The position numbers and the translations under genes were made by a program. 64,000 nt of DNA from SHLQ01 sp964610745 (GTDB lineage Bacteria; Actinomycetota; Acidimicrobiia; Acidimicrobiales; SHLQ01). The stretch lies in assembly GCA_964610745.1 (NCBI GenBank), contig CAZSYL010000010.1, forward strand, positions 1 to 64,000, read 5' to 3'. The notes beneath the pieces are model-generated. The model was not told the origin of the DNA. It made no database searches and saw only the letters and a program-made list of their open reading frames with translations. This document shows, one piece after another, positions 1 to 8,174 of this stretch (position 1 is the stretch's first letter; each line of letters starts with the position of its first letter).

Positions 1-6
1 AAGCGG

Positions 7-309
7 TCAGTGATCGCAGTGCGGACCGTGTTGGTGGGCAATGTCGATATCGATCTTCTTGCGGAGTCCGCCGCGTAGATCGAGCTGGACGCTCTTCGCG
101 AAACCCATAAGGTGCGGGGCGACATGGATCTTCATGTCGTCGCGACGAATCACCTTGTACGGAGCGAGGTTTTTGCCCTTGAGATGCATGTCGACCGACA
201 CGTCATATTTGGTACGGCCTCAACCAATCGGGGGGACGAAGTCGATTGCAATAACCCCGCCCTTCTTCCGAATCAGGTCGGCGGCGTCGTCTGTGACGAA
301 AAGTTCCAT
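7..309 (-). CDS. HesB/IscA-like small protein with in-frame TGA, candidate selenoprotein
   Basis: Translation from ATG at 309 gives 29 residues, a TGA at 222-220, then 70 more residues of good coding sequence to a TGA at 9-7. Reading TGA as selenocysteine gives a 100-residue protein. It begins MELFVTDDAADLIRKKGG, has VPPIG-U-GRTKYDV around residue 30 and ends HGPHCDH. The layout matches HesB/IscA A-type iron-sulfur carriers: the TGA falls on the first ligand Cys (GCSG in IscA) and Cys98 on the C-terminal Cys pair. A hairpin of bacterial SECIS type follows the TGA (184-206). An AAGGGG about 10 nt before the ATG could be the ribosome site. It is the last gene of a minus-strand run with hemE, the oxidase and the cyclase, 35 bp behind the cyclase. 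Sec-containing HesB-like proteins are known in bacteria; I recall this without a search. Alternatives are a nonsense mutation or a base error in the draft assembly. No sel genes lie in this window. Confidence 0.6.
184..206 (-). promoter_or_regulatory. SECIS-like hairpin just downstream of the in-frame TGA
   Basis: On the minus strand, beginning 13 nt after the TGA, the strand folds as ATG, bulged A, CGTGTC, loop GGTC, GACATG, CAT. This is nine pairs with one G-T wobble and one bulge. The loop GGTC starts 24 nt after the first base following the TGA. Bacterial SECIS elements need a short stem with a G in the first two loop bases some 16-37 nt after the UGA, and the E. coli fdhF loop also contains GGUC with a bulged base in the stem. 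The match is by eye and was not folded by software. Confidence 0.55.
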
Positions 310-344
310 ACGTTCGTAACCCCTTGGCGGCTCGTATTGTTTCG

Positions 345-1031
345 TTATCGGCCCGATGATTCGGTTGTTTGAGTAATGGGAACCAATCGGTAAATATCAC
401 CGATGAGCCCCACACCCTTGAGTGAGACCGAGACTGCTCGGTCCGCTTCCACCCATTCGGGCAGATCATCGAGTTCGCAGGCACCAAGGATCTCATTGGG
501 GTTCGCTGCAGCGCAAAGTTTTGCCGCGAGATTGACCGGTTCACCGATGTAGTCGTCGCCCTCGAAGAGCAAGGCAATGCCGCTCGCAATGCCCACGCGA
601 ACCTGGAGCCCCGTGGGGGCAAAGTGGTGGATGAGGTGAGCGCCGAAGGCCACAGCTGCCTGTGGGTTGACGCCGACGATCATCACACCATCGCCGAGCC
701 ACTTTGCGACACGAACGCCTCGTTTGGCAGCGACGTTGCGGGCGATCCGTCGAAACTCTCCAAGTAGCTTGACCGCCTCGTGGGGTCCGTTCTCCCGGGT
801 GTATTGGGTGAAACCGGACAAGTCAGCGAACACGAACGTCCGGTGGATATTGAGGTGGGTGTCGCCGTCGGGAAGTTCATCGGGCGACTCGAGGCCCGAA
901 CCCTGTATGGCCTCATGCCAGTCGAGGGCTGGTCCAGCATCCTCAATGGCGCGGTCGATCGGCTCGTCAGTTGTAATTTGCGGTGTCTCGTCGATTGAGC
1001 GATGCACAGCTTCGGGTCTCTTCAGTTGCAT
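345..1031 (-). CDS. Class III adenylate/guanylate cyclase domain protein
   Basis: A single cyclase homology domain fills the second half of this roughly 228-residue protein; no membrane segment is visible. It keeps the first metal Asp (FADLSGFT), the Lys and second metal Asp (KWLGDG) and the region DDYIGEPVN with the transition-state Asn. The usual Arg of the VNxAAR motif is Lys here (VNLAAKL), which may lower or alter activity. The Lys/Asp pair fits ATP rather than GTP, so cAMP is the likely product. I chose ATG 1031, which has AGGA just upstream, over GTG 1100, whose extra 23 residues (Cys-rich, unlike the rest) look untranslated. It follows the oxidase gene in the same direction. Confidence 0.8.
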   Translation of the reverse strand: MQLKRPEAVHRSIDETPQITTDEPIDRAIEDAGPALDWHEAIQGSGLESPDELPDGDTHLNIHRTFVFADLSGFTQYTRENGPHEAVKLLGEFRRIARNVAAKRGVRVAKWLGDGVMIVGVNPQAAVAFGAHLIHHFAPTGLQVRVGIASGIALLFEGDDYIGEPVNLAAKLCAAANPNEILGACELDDLPEWVEADRAVSVSLKGVGLIGDIYRLVPITQTTESSGR

Positions 1032-1131
1032 GTCGTCCTGCTGACTGTTGGAAAAACCCCCCAAGCAGGCAAGTGAACCACAGAATGGGTGGAAATACAC
1101 CGCATTGTCCGCTCAATCTTGCGTGCTCGGG

Positions 1132-2517
1132 TCAGTTTGATCCTATGGCTGCGCGGGCTGCGTGGCGGCCAGCAGCAACACATGCGGGGAGGCCGAGGCC
1201 GTCGCGCCAGGCGCCGGTCATGTGAAGCCCACGGAGTTCGTCGAGTGTTCTATCGAGTTGTGCAATCCGTTCCCGATGACCCACGTCGTACTGCGGCAGC
1301 GCATGCATCCACCGGGTCACGTGGGTATTGCTGGACGCGATTTCAACCCCGAAGATCTCTGACAGGTCGTCTTCGATGGCGGAGACGAGTTCGTCGTTGG
1401 TCATGCTCATCCACCGCGTGTCGGTGCGGCGGCCCACCGAAACCCGTAAGACCTGCCTGTCGCCGACTGCGAGATCGGGCCATTTGTGCGACGCGAACGA
1501 AACCGCGGTGACATTGTGTCCCAGCGTTCGGGGTACCAGGACGCCGCTGACGGTCGGATCGAGGTCGATCGTGCCGGGAGCCAGCGTCATGATGGTGAGT
1601 GCAACCGAGCTGTACTCGATGCCGCGGAGCAGATCTCCGGCGACCGGCGAGATTTCCTCGACGAACTCGGCGCTGCCGTGAGCGGGAATTGTCGTTATGA
1701 CGTCCGAAAAGTCCACGCCGGCGACCAGCCAGCCATCGCCGGCACCTACTGGCCGAGGCGAGGCGCCGGTGTGCAGGTTGCAGAGCGGATCGGCCGTCAG
1801 CAGGTCTACGAGGCGTTCCACCAAGCGGCTGAGCCCACCCTGGACGCTGTAGAAGACCGGCGGCGCTGGATCACTGCCGCGTGCTGCGGCGGCTGCGGTG
1901 AGTGTGTCTGCAGCGGCGTCGAGGAGTCGTGGTCCTCGCTTTCGCAAAGCGTCGAGCTGAGGCACACCAGCCTCGACACTCAATCGATCCGAGTCTCCAG
2001 CGTTGATGCCGCCGAGGAGCGGGTCGACCAGAAACTCGAGCACCTCGTCGCCCAGCTGGCGTCGCACCAGCGCACCGACCGACTCGTCGGTATCGACGCG
2101 ACCGGCAACATCTGGCGGCCCTTTGGCGGCTCTGGCGGCTCCTTCGGTCGAGATCAGCCCCGACGAGGAGAGATCGGTCGTCGCGGGAACACCGAGGACG
2201 TTTGGTGGCAGCGGGTGTAGGACGCCATCGCGATAGATACGGGCCGAACGTGCGACCGGGCTTGTCAACGAATCACCAAGACCGATTTCTGTTGCGAGCG
2301 TCGACACTTCTTGCCGGCGGGCGAGGAATGCATCGGGGCCGGTCGGCAGGAGGAGGCCATCCATATCGATCTGGTCGATCTTGCCGCCGAAGTTTTCGCT
2401 GCGTTCGAACAGCTCGACGCGACGCCCGTTCCGGGTCAGCTCCCAGGCGGCACTGAGTCCAGAGATCCCACCACCGATGACCGCTATTGGTCGCAGGTCG
2501 GCGGGACTCTCAGGCAC
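1132..2517 (-). CDS. hemY: Protoporphyrinogen/coproporphyrinogen III oxidase
   Basis: FAD-dependent oxidase that aromatises the porphyrin ring late in heme synthesis. In actinobacteria this family usually works on coproporphyrinogen III (CgoX) in the coproporphyrin pathway. The 461-residue protein starts with a dinucleotide-binding motif (IAVIGGGISGLSAAWEL, about residues 11-27) and continues ELFERSENFGGKID, typical of the UbiH/PPOX/MAO fold. It ends with a TGAWRDGLGLPACV segment, the usual C-terminal FAD contact. The start is GTG at 2517, which overlaps the last 8 bases of hemE, so the two genes are translationally coupled. A longer reading frame upstream is only a shadow of hemE. Ferrochelatase and ChdC are not in the window, so which porphyrin it oxidises is inference. 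Confidence 0.9.
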   Translation of the reverse strand: MPESPADLRPIAVIGGGISGLSAAWELTRNGRRVELFERSENFGGKIDQIDMDGLLLPTGPDAFLARRQEVSTLATEIGLGDSLTSPVARSARIYRDGVLHPLPPNVLGVPATTDLSSSGLISTEGAARAAKGPPDVAGRVDTDESVGALVRRQLGDEVLEFLVDPLLGGINAGDSDRLSVEAGVPQLDALRKRGPRLLDAAADTLTAAAAARGSDPAPPVFYSVQGGLSRLVERLVDLLTADPLCNLHTGASPRPVGAGDGWLVAGVDFSDVITTIPAHGSAEFVEEISPVAGDLLRGIEYSSVALTIMTLAPGTIDLDPTVSGVLVPRTLGHNVTAVSFASHKWPDLAVGDRQVLRVSVGRRTDTRWMSMTNDELVSAIEDDLSEIFGVEIASSNTHVTRWMHALPQYDVGHRERIAQLDRTLDELRGLHMTGAWRDGLGLPACVAAGRHAARAAIGSN

Positions 2518-3541
2518 GGAACTGGTGGACCCGTTCCACGACCTTCTCCAGTTTCTCGGGTTCGGTGTCTGGGGTGACACCGTGGCCGAGGTTGAAGATG
2601 TGTCCAGGGTGACCGGCATTGCTCTCGAGGACGGCGTCAACTTCTGCTTGCACAACCTCCCAGGGAGCGCCGAGGATGGCCGGGTCGAGGTTGCCTTGCA
2701 GGGCTCGATCAGCGGGCACGCGCCTGCGGGCTTCAGCGATGGGGATGCGCCAGTCGACACCGACGACGTCGGCGCCTGCATCGGCCATGAGGCTGAGCAA
2801 CTCGCCAGTTCCGACTCCGAAGTGGATACGAGGCACGCCGGTTGCCCCGATTGCCTCAAGCACCTTGGCGCTAGATGGCATGGCGTACTTTTCGTAGTCG
2901 GCAGCACTGAGCGAGCCCGCCCACGAATCGAAGAGCTGGACGGCTTCGGCGCCGTGATCGACCTGGGACTGCAGCGAAGCTATCGCGAGGTCGGCGAGGC
3001 GATCGGTGAGCGCGAACCACAGGTCCGGGCGAGCCTTCATCATCACCTTGGTGTTGTGGTAGGTGCGAGACGGGCGTCCTTCGACCAGGTAACTCGCCAC
3101 GGTGAAGGGTGCGCCAGCGAAGCCGATCAACGGGATGTCGAGCTCGGCGACAAGGTTGTCGATCGTCTCGAGCACATACGGGGTGTCGGCTTCGGGGTCG
3201 AGGGGGCGAAGTCGGGTGAGGTCGTCGCTCGACCGGAATGGATGTTCGACGACCGGTCCAACGCCCGGCACCACGTCGAGCCCAAACCCGATCGCGTGTG
3301 TCGGGGTGACGATGTCGGAGTACAGGATCGCCGCGTCGACGCCATAGCGGCGGACTGGTTGGAGGGTGATCTCGGTAGCGAGGTCAGGGTTGGCGATGGC
3401 GTCGTTGATGCTGCCTTCACCGCGAATCTCGCGGTACTCGGGCAGCGAGCGGCCAGCCTGGCGCATGAACCAAACAGGTGTCACGTCGTGAGGTTCGCTC
3501 CGACAGGCGGCGAGAAAAGGAGAATCTGATCGTGCGGTCAC
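2510..3541 (-). CDS. hemE: Uroporphyrinogen decarboxylase
   Basis: Cytosolic enzyme that removes four carboxyl groups from uroporphyrinogen III to give coproporphyrinogen III. The 343-residue length is standard. The family signature PVWFMRQAGRSLPEYR lies at residues 22-37, with the active-site Asp in AILYSDIVTP. The C-terminal FNLGHGVTPDTEPEKL is also characteristic. It is the first gene of the minus-strand operon and overlaps the oxidase. A TAGCCT 7 nt before the GTG start suggests a leaderless transcript. It diverges from helD over 115 bp. Confidence 0.96.
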   Translation of the reverse strand: MTARSDSPFLAACRSEPHDVTPVWFMRQAGRSLPEYREIRGEGSINDAIANPDLATEITLQPVRRYGVDAAILYSDIVTPTHAIGFGLDVVPGVGPVVEHPFRSSDDLTRLRPLDPEADTPYVLETIDNLVAELDIPLIGFAGAPFTVASYLVEGRPSRTYHNTKVMMKARPDLWFALTDRLADLAIASLQSQVDHGAEAVQLFDSWAGSLSAADYEKYAMPSSAKVLEAIGATGVPRIHFGVGTGELLSLMADAGADVVGVDWRIPIAEARRRVPADRALQGNLDPAILGAPWEVVQAEVDAVLESNAGHPGHIFNLGHGVTPDTEPEKLEKVVERVHQFRA

Positions 3542-3548
3542 GATGGTC

Positions 3549-3554
3549 AGGCTA
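3549..3554 (-). promoter_or_regulatory. -10 element of leaderless hemE promoter
   Basis: TAGCCT (TANNNT) ends 7 nt before the hemE GTG, leaving no room for a Shine-Dalgarno site if transcription begins at the G of the start codon. Confidence 0.45.
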
Positions 3555-3656
3555 CGGCCGGACCGCGGGAACGCGGTGAGGTCGTAGATAGGCTTACAAG
3601 CCCCCGCGAAAGAGCAACAGCCGTTCGCTCCAGCCCGTTCCTAAGCCAGTGAGGCA

Positions 3657-5729
3657 ATGAACCACTCCGAACTTGAAGCCGAACAGCACTACCTCGATCA
3701 TGCCCATGCGTGTCTCGACGATGCTCGGGACCTTGCGCGCAAGCTGTCATCTTCACTCGAGGTGGGTGCTGGTGGCACCAATCAGGCCCGCTTTGAACGA
3801 GAAGCGTTCACCGAGAACATTGTCGACCGCCTGCAGCAACTCGACATTGGCGATGCGTCGCTGATTTTTGGGCGCATTGATCACGGTGGCGAATACGACG
3901 ACACGCTCTATATCGGCCGTGTCGGAGTTTGGGACCGGAGCCAGGATCCAGTGGTTGTGGATTGGCGGGCTCCGGCCGCCGAACCCTTCTACCGGGCGAC
4001 CGGCTCCGACTCGTTTGGCCTTGAACGACGTCGACACTTCGCCACCCGTGGCAAGACCCTCCTCGATATCGAAGATGAACTTTTCGGTGATCTCAGCAAC
4101 CTCGACGTCGAGGCTCAGGAGGGCAAGATCCAAGGCCACGGAGCGTTGATTACTGCGCTCGAAACCGCTCGCACCGGCCGGCTCGGCGACATCGTGGCGA
4201 CGATCCAGGGCGAACAAGATGAGATCATTCGCTCACGGCTACAAGGGCTCCTCGTCGTCCAGGGTGGGCCGGGCACCGGCAAGACCGTGGTGGCGCTTCA
4301 CCGAGCTGCCTACCTGCTCTACTCACATCGATTCCCGCTTCAGGACCAGGGTGTTCTCGTCGTCGGGCCGAACCGTTTGTTCCTTGCGTACATCGAACAA
4401 GTTCTGCCGTCGCTCGGCGAAGCTGGCGTTCGATTGGCGGTGCTCAGCGACCTCGTGGTTCCCCGTGTTCGTACCGATCGGCTGGGGACCGAAGCAGCAG
4501 CTGCGGTCAAGGGCAACCTCGCCATGGTCGAGTTGGTCCGCCGTGCGGTGAGACAACGCCAGCGCGGGCTTCGCGAAGACTTCGTACTTGGCTTTGGTCT
4601 GCAGAATCTCCGGCTCACTGCATTTGAGAGCCAGGCCATCGTTGACCAGGCCCGACGTCGCTTTCGAACTCACAACGCCGCGCGTTCGTTCGTTGAGGAC
4701 GAGGTGTTTGCGACGCTTGCGAGCAGCGGTCGCGAAGAGGTCGATCCAAAGGTCCTTCGCGACCGGGTGAGACGCACCCATCAGATTCGCGAGGTGCTCG
4801 AGTGGATGTGGCCGGTGCTCACGCCAGCGCAATTGCTGCACGATCTGTTCCGCAGTCCGGCCCTTCTACGCAATGCGGGCCGGGGTCTGTTTTCCACCGC
4901 TCAGCTGGACGAGCTTGCGCACACCAGCGAGCTCCACGTCGATTCGATCGTCTGGACCTTCGACGATGCGCCGCTGCTGGACGAAGCTCGCGCACATCTC
5001 GGCGCTCGGCCGGGAAAGAAGTCGATCGATGAGGTCCGTACGTACGGTCACATCGTGATCGACGAGGCGCAGGACCTAGCCCCGATGGCGCTACGGATGA
5101 TCTCGCGCCGCTCGCTCAACGGTTCGATGACCGTCGTCGGTGACCTGGCACAGTCGACGGGGTCATGGGCGCGGGATTCATGGGAGGACATCATCGACCA
5201 GTTGCCCGCGAGCGAGAAGTACGAACCGATCCGACAAGAACTCACCACCGGCTACCGAATCCCAGCGCCCGCCATGGCGCTCGCCGCAAGAGTGCTTACC
5301 GAAGCTGCGCCCGGGCTTGCTCCGCCAGTCGCGATTCGTGATGAGGGCACCGCACCCATCATCACCAAGGTCGACGACCTGATCGACTCGATTCCTGACG
5401 CTATTCGTCGAGAGCTCGCCGAGATTGGACAGGGCAACGTCGCTGTCGTGGTCCCGAGGTCGATACTCGATCCGCTGACGACTGCGCTCGAAGCCGCGGA
5501 GCTCGACTTTGGCCATGCGAGTCGCAGTGGACTCGACCGTCAGGTGGCCGTGGTGCCTGTGCAGCTGGTGAAGGGGCTTGAGGTCGACGCGGTGCTCGTG
5601 GTGGAGCCGTCGAAGATCGTCTCCGAGGAACGACAGGGCATGCGAGCGCTCTATGTTGCGCTTACGAGAGCGACAAAGCGGGTCGGCATTGTGCATGCCG
5701 ACCCGCTTCCTCGTGTACTTCAGTTGTGA
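3657..5729 (+). CDS. helD: HelD-type RNA polymerase recycling motor ATPase (UvrD-like)
   Basis: SF1 motor protein of the HelD/HelR group, which binds RNA polymerase, strips it from DNA or RNA and in actinobacteria can protect against rifampicin. The 690-residue protein has an N-terminal coiled-coil arm, Walker A GGPGTGKT (about 203-210), Walker B VIDEAQD (about 467-473) and a C-terminal helicase half ending in ALYVALTRATKRVG. The length fits the actinobacterial class. It is a single gene, divergent from hemE and convergent with the TadG-like gene 13 bp on. A UvrD-type DNA helicase is the alternative, but the N-terminal arm and the VVDWRAPAAEPFY segment favour HelD. Confidence 0.88.
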   Translation: MNHSELEAEQHYLDHAHACLDDARDLARKLSSSLEVGAGGTNQARFEREAFTENIVDRLQQLDIGDASLIFGRIDHGGEYDDTLYIGRVGVWDRSQDPVVVDWRAPAAEPFYRATGSDSFGLERRRHFATRGKTLLDIEDELFGDLSNLDVEAQEGKIQGHGALITALETARTGRLGDIVATIQGEQDEIIRSRLQGLLVVQGGPGTGKTVVALHRAAYLLYSHRFPLQDQGVLVVGPNRLFLAYIEQVLPSLGEAGVRLAVLSDLVVPRVRTDRLGTEAAAAVKGNLAMVELVRRAVRQRQRGLREDFVLGFGLQNLRLTAFESQAIVDQARRRFRTHNAARSFVEDEVFATLASSGREEVDPKVLRDRVRRTHQIREVLEWMWPVLTPAQLLHDLFRSPALLRNAGRGLFSTAQLDELAHTSELHVDSIVWTFDDAPLLDEARAHLGARPGKKSIDEVRTYGHIVIDEAQDLAPMALRMISRRSLNGSMTVVGDLAQSTGSWARDSWEDIIDQLPASEKYEPIRQELTTGYRIPAPAMALAARVLTEAAPGLAPPVAIRDEGTAPIITKVDDLIDSIPDAIRRELAEIGQGNVAVVVPRSILDPLTTALEAAELDFGHASRSGLDRQVAVVPVQLVKGLEVDAVLVVEPSKIVSEERQGMRALYVALTRATKRVGIVHADPLPRVLQL

Positions 5730-5742
5730 ACCTGGGTACGTA

Positions 5743-7992
5743 CTACTGCGTGAGTGTTGGCTGAACGTCGATCTCGATCGGAACAGGGATCGGGCTCTGC
5801 CAGAACGGAAGGCCAGTGCCTGGATCGATCTTCGCGTTCACCTCGAGGAGGAGGAAGTAGCCAGGCGCTGGGGGGTTCTGGTCGACGCCGGTCAGGTCGA
5901 TGATTCCACCGTTTGCGAGCACATCGGTGCGTGGCAGAACTACAGATCCTCCGTCGCCCAGTGTGACCGTCACATGCGCTGAGTCAACCTGGCTGAGGAG
6001 CTCTGCTGGGAGGCGGATGACGCCATAGCGATCCTCGCCACTTCCATCGCTGCACTCACAGGGAAGGATCTGCGTCGAGGTATTGGCTTCGACACACGGC
6101 GTGAATCCCTCAGGGTTGAACGAGTAGAAGATGGCGTTGTCACCAAGGGCGATCAGGCAGTTCTCGCTGATCTGGGCAAATGCGTAGGTCTGGGCAAAGC
6201 CGTCCTCTGCGCCTCCGGCCTTGCGGCCTCCCGTGACGTTGTGGAAAGCGGTGTCGGTCGTGATGACCGAACCTTCACCGTCGTCACATCCGGCCTGAGT
6301 CACCCAGTTCCAGCAGACGACGCGATTGCTCTGGCCACCCGAGAAGAACGTGCGTCGCTCTTCCCATGCGAAGGAGTCGCCGTTCCAGCCGTGGTTACCC
6401 AACTGGGCGAACACTGCGTTGAGGCCGGTGATCGGGTTCTCTTCGAGAATCCAGGTGTCGAGGCTGACACATGCATGTTCGTCGGCATTCAGCTCTCCAA
6501 CGCAGATACCGATCGGGTTCTGGTTGGTGTCGAAGCGGAAGAAGGTCTGTGATAGGTGTCTGATTCCGTCGAGATTGGTCGCGAACCGCTCGCCTCCGAC
6601 CTGGGTGACGTTTCCATTGGGATCCGACAGGTCGAGCTTGAGGAAGAACGTGCCGTCCGGAGCGACCTGTGTCAGGTACAGGAACTGTCCGTCCTGCTCA
6701 CCGTTTGCGGTGAACCATGGCCTCTCCTGCAGGCCGGGTGATTCTGGATGACCGAACGTTGAGAGGTTCTGGATGCCGCCACCACAGTCTGCGAAGGCGA
6801 AGGTGATGCACTGGATCTGACCATGCTGGCTCACCGCGTACATACGGTCCTGATAGACGAATGGGCCCTGGGCGTTGATGTGGTTACCACCTCCACCATC
6901 GGCGGTCTGGGACCACAAGGGGTAGAAGTCATTGGCGCACGGGCCGGGGATGGCGGTGTCATAGCAGACGATGCCAGAATCGTTCCCAGGAGGGTTCGAG
7001 TTGGTGTCAACATTACCGTCCTGGGCGGGGAAGTAGATCTTCGTGCCGCGGACGTGTTCGACGGGCCACCCGGCTGTCTGGTAGTTCAGCGGGTACGGGC
7101 TGGTGTTGCCGTTGATCGTGCATGGAGCCGGGTTTGCGGGGTCTGTCGCAATGTCGATGCAGACGATGCTGAAGTTTCCACCAGTTCGGCCGTCACTGTG
7201 GTGGTTGACTGCCCAGACCTGATCGGTCTCACCGTCGTTGGTTGAGTCGATCAGCAGTGGCGCAAAGCCGTCACCCCTACCACCCGCAGCAAAGCCGGCG
7301 AACGGTGGGTTGAGTTCGAATTGTTGGTTGCACAATGCGCCGCAGTTGGAAAGAAGCGCTTGCGCAGATCGGTTGATCGTTGGTGCGTCGCGCAGGATGT
7401 TCGAGAAGAACTGTTCACCGTCCTGGGCAACACTCACGTCGATCGTGCGGGCGAAGATTGCGTCGCCGCCGGGGGTGGTCGCTCCGGTCGGAGCGATCGA
7501 GCGCGTAATGGTGATCTCGGTGCCATCGTCGGCGATCAACATGACTGTGATCACGTTGAGGCTGGGATCGTTTGTGAGCAGGTCGGCGTCAGCAGGCCAG
7601 GTGAACGTCGGTGTCGTCGAGAAGGTCAAACCGCTCGTCTCCAGGAGACCGACGATTGTCTCGAGCGCCTCGTTGAGACCTGCTTCTTCAGCGGCCCGAG
7701 CAGCAGCGGGTGTCAGGAGGGGGTCGTTGAAACCGACGAATCCGCCCGGGTTGAGCGCAGGATCGGCGAACCAGGCCTTTGCGCCACGGTCGTAGGCGGA
7801 GATGCCGTTCAGCGAGCTCACGTCAGCAGCACGCTGTTGTTCCTCGCCCTGGCGATACCACGCACCGAGGTCGGTTGCGAACGCGGCAATGAAGAGCAGC
7901 AACAGCATCACAAGGGCGGTCAGGACAAGAATCGCACCACGTTCAGAATCTGAGCGGGCGACCCGGCTACGGAGCTTGGCAAAATGGTTCAC
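5743..7992 (-). CDS. TadE/G-like protein with large secreted domain
   Basis: The N-terminus has the Tad signature: positively charged, SERGAILVLTALVMLLLLFIAAFATDLGAWYR at about residues 16-48, with the Glu of class III prepilins and one membrane segment, then a helical stretch. The remaining 600 or more residues should lie outside the membrane. They hold regularly spaced Cys (CGALCNQQF, IVCIDIATD, IVCYDTAIPG) and repeated Gly/Asp-rich segments that read like a beta-propeller. No other tad genes are nearby, so it is an orphan. Role: envelope or pilus-associated adhesin-like protein, by inference. The start is GTG 7992; no good ribosome site is seen. A perfect 6-bp hairpin lies just 5' at 7995-8010. 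Confidence 0.7.
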   Translation of the reverse strand: MNHFAKLRSRVARSDSERGAILVLTALVMLLLLFIAAFATDLGAWYRQGEEQQRAADVSSLNGISAYDRGAKAWFADPALNPGGFVGFNDPLLTPAAARAAEEAGLNEALETIVGLLETSGLTFSTTPTFTWPADADLLTNDPSLNVITVMLIADDGTEITITRSIAPTGATTPGGDAIFARTIDVSVAQDGEQFFSNILRDAPTINRSAQALLSNCGALCNQQFELNPPFAGFAAGGRGDGFAPLLIDSTNDGETDQVWAVNHHSDGRTGGNFSIVCIDIATDPANPAPCTINGNTSPYPLNYQTAGWPVEHVRGTKIYFPAQDGNVDTNSNPPGNDSGIVCYDTAIPGPCANDFYPLWSQTADGGGGNHINAQGPFVYQDRMYAVSQHGQIQCITFAFADCGGGIQNLSTFGHPESPGLQERPWFTANGEQDGQFLYLTQVAPDGTFFLKLDLSDPNGNVTQVGGERFATNLDGIRHLSQTFFRFDTNQNPIGICVGELNADEHACVSLDTWILEENPITGLNAVFAQLGNHGWNGDSFAWEERRTFFSGGQSNRVVCWNWVTQAGCDDGEGSVITTDTAFHNVTGGRKAGGAEDGFAQTYAFAQISENCLIALGDNAIFYSFNPEGFTPCVEANTSTQILPCECSDGSGEDRYGVIRLPAELLSQVDSAHVTVTLGDGGSVVLPRTDVLANGGIIDLTGVDQNPPAPGYFLLLEVNAKIDPGTGLPFWQSPIPVPIEIDVQPTLTQ

Positions 7993-7994
7993 AC

Positions 7995-8061
7995 AATCGC
8001 TTCGGCGATTTCATCCAAAACCTTTCTAGGTAATAAGCACTGTTGAGCGTTTTCTTACCTA
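7995..8061 (-). other. Inverted repeats upstream of the TadG-like gene
   Basis: Directly before the TadG-like start there is a 6-bp perfect hairpin with a 4-nt loop (7995-8010). Further out, TAGGTAA at 8027-8033 and TTACCTA at 8055-8061 form a 7-bp inverted pair 21 bp apart. They could be an operator or leader structure, but nothing identifies a regulator. Confidence 0.3.
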
Positions 8062-8161
8062 ATGCAAAGGTTCTTGGGCCTTGAGAAGCCAGATTTTGCG
8101 GTGTTGCGTGCGATGGAGCCGCAGTTTGGGGTTCGGGCGGGGTCTCGATCAGCTCTGACAG

Positions 8162-8167
8162 TACGGT
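8162..8167 (+). promoter_or_regulatory. -10 element of leaderless lhr promoter
   Basis: TACGGT (TANNNT) ends 7 nt before the lhr GTG start at 8175. Confidence 0.45.
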
Positions 8168-8174
8168 TATCGAC

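Noticed and set aside
2518..2907. Long N-terminal extension of the hemY frame.
   Set aside because: It lies inside hemE in another frame; the GTG at 2517 with an 8-bp overlap is the sensible start.
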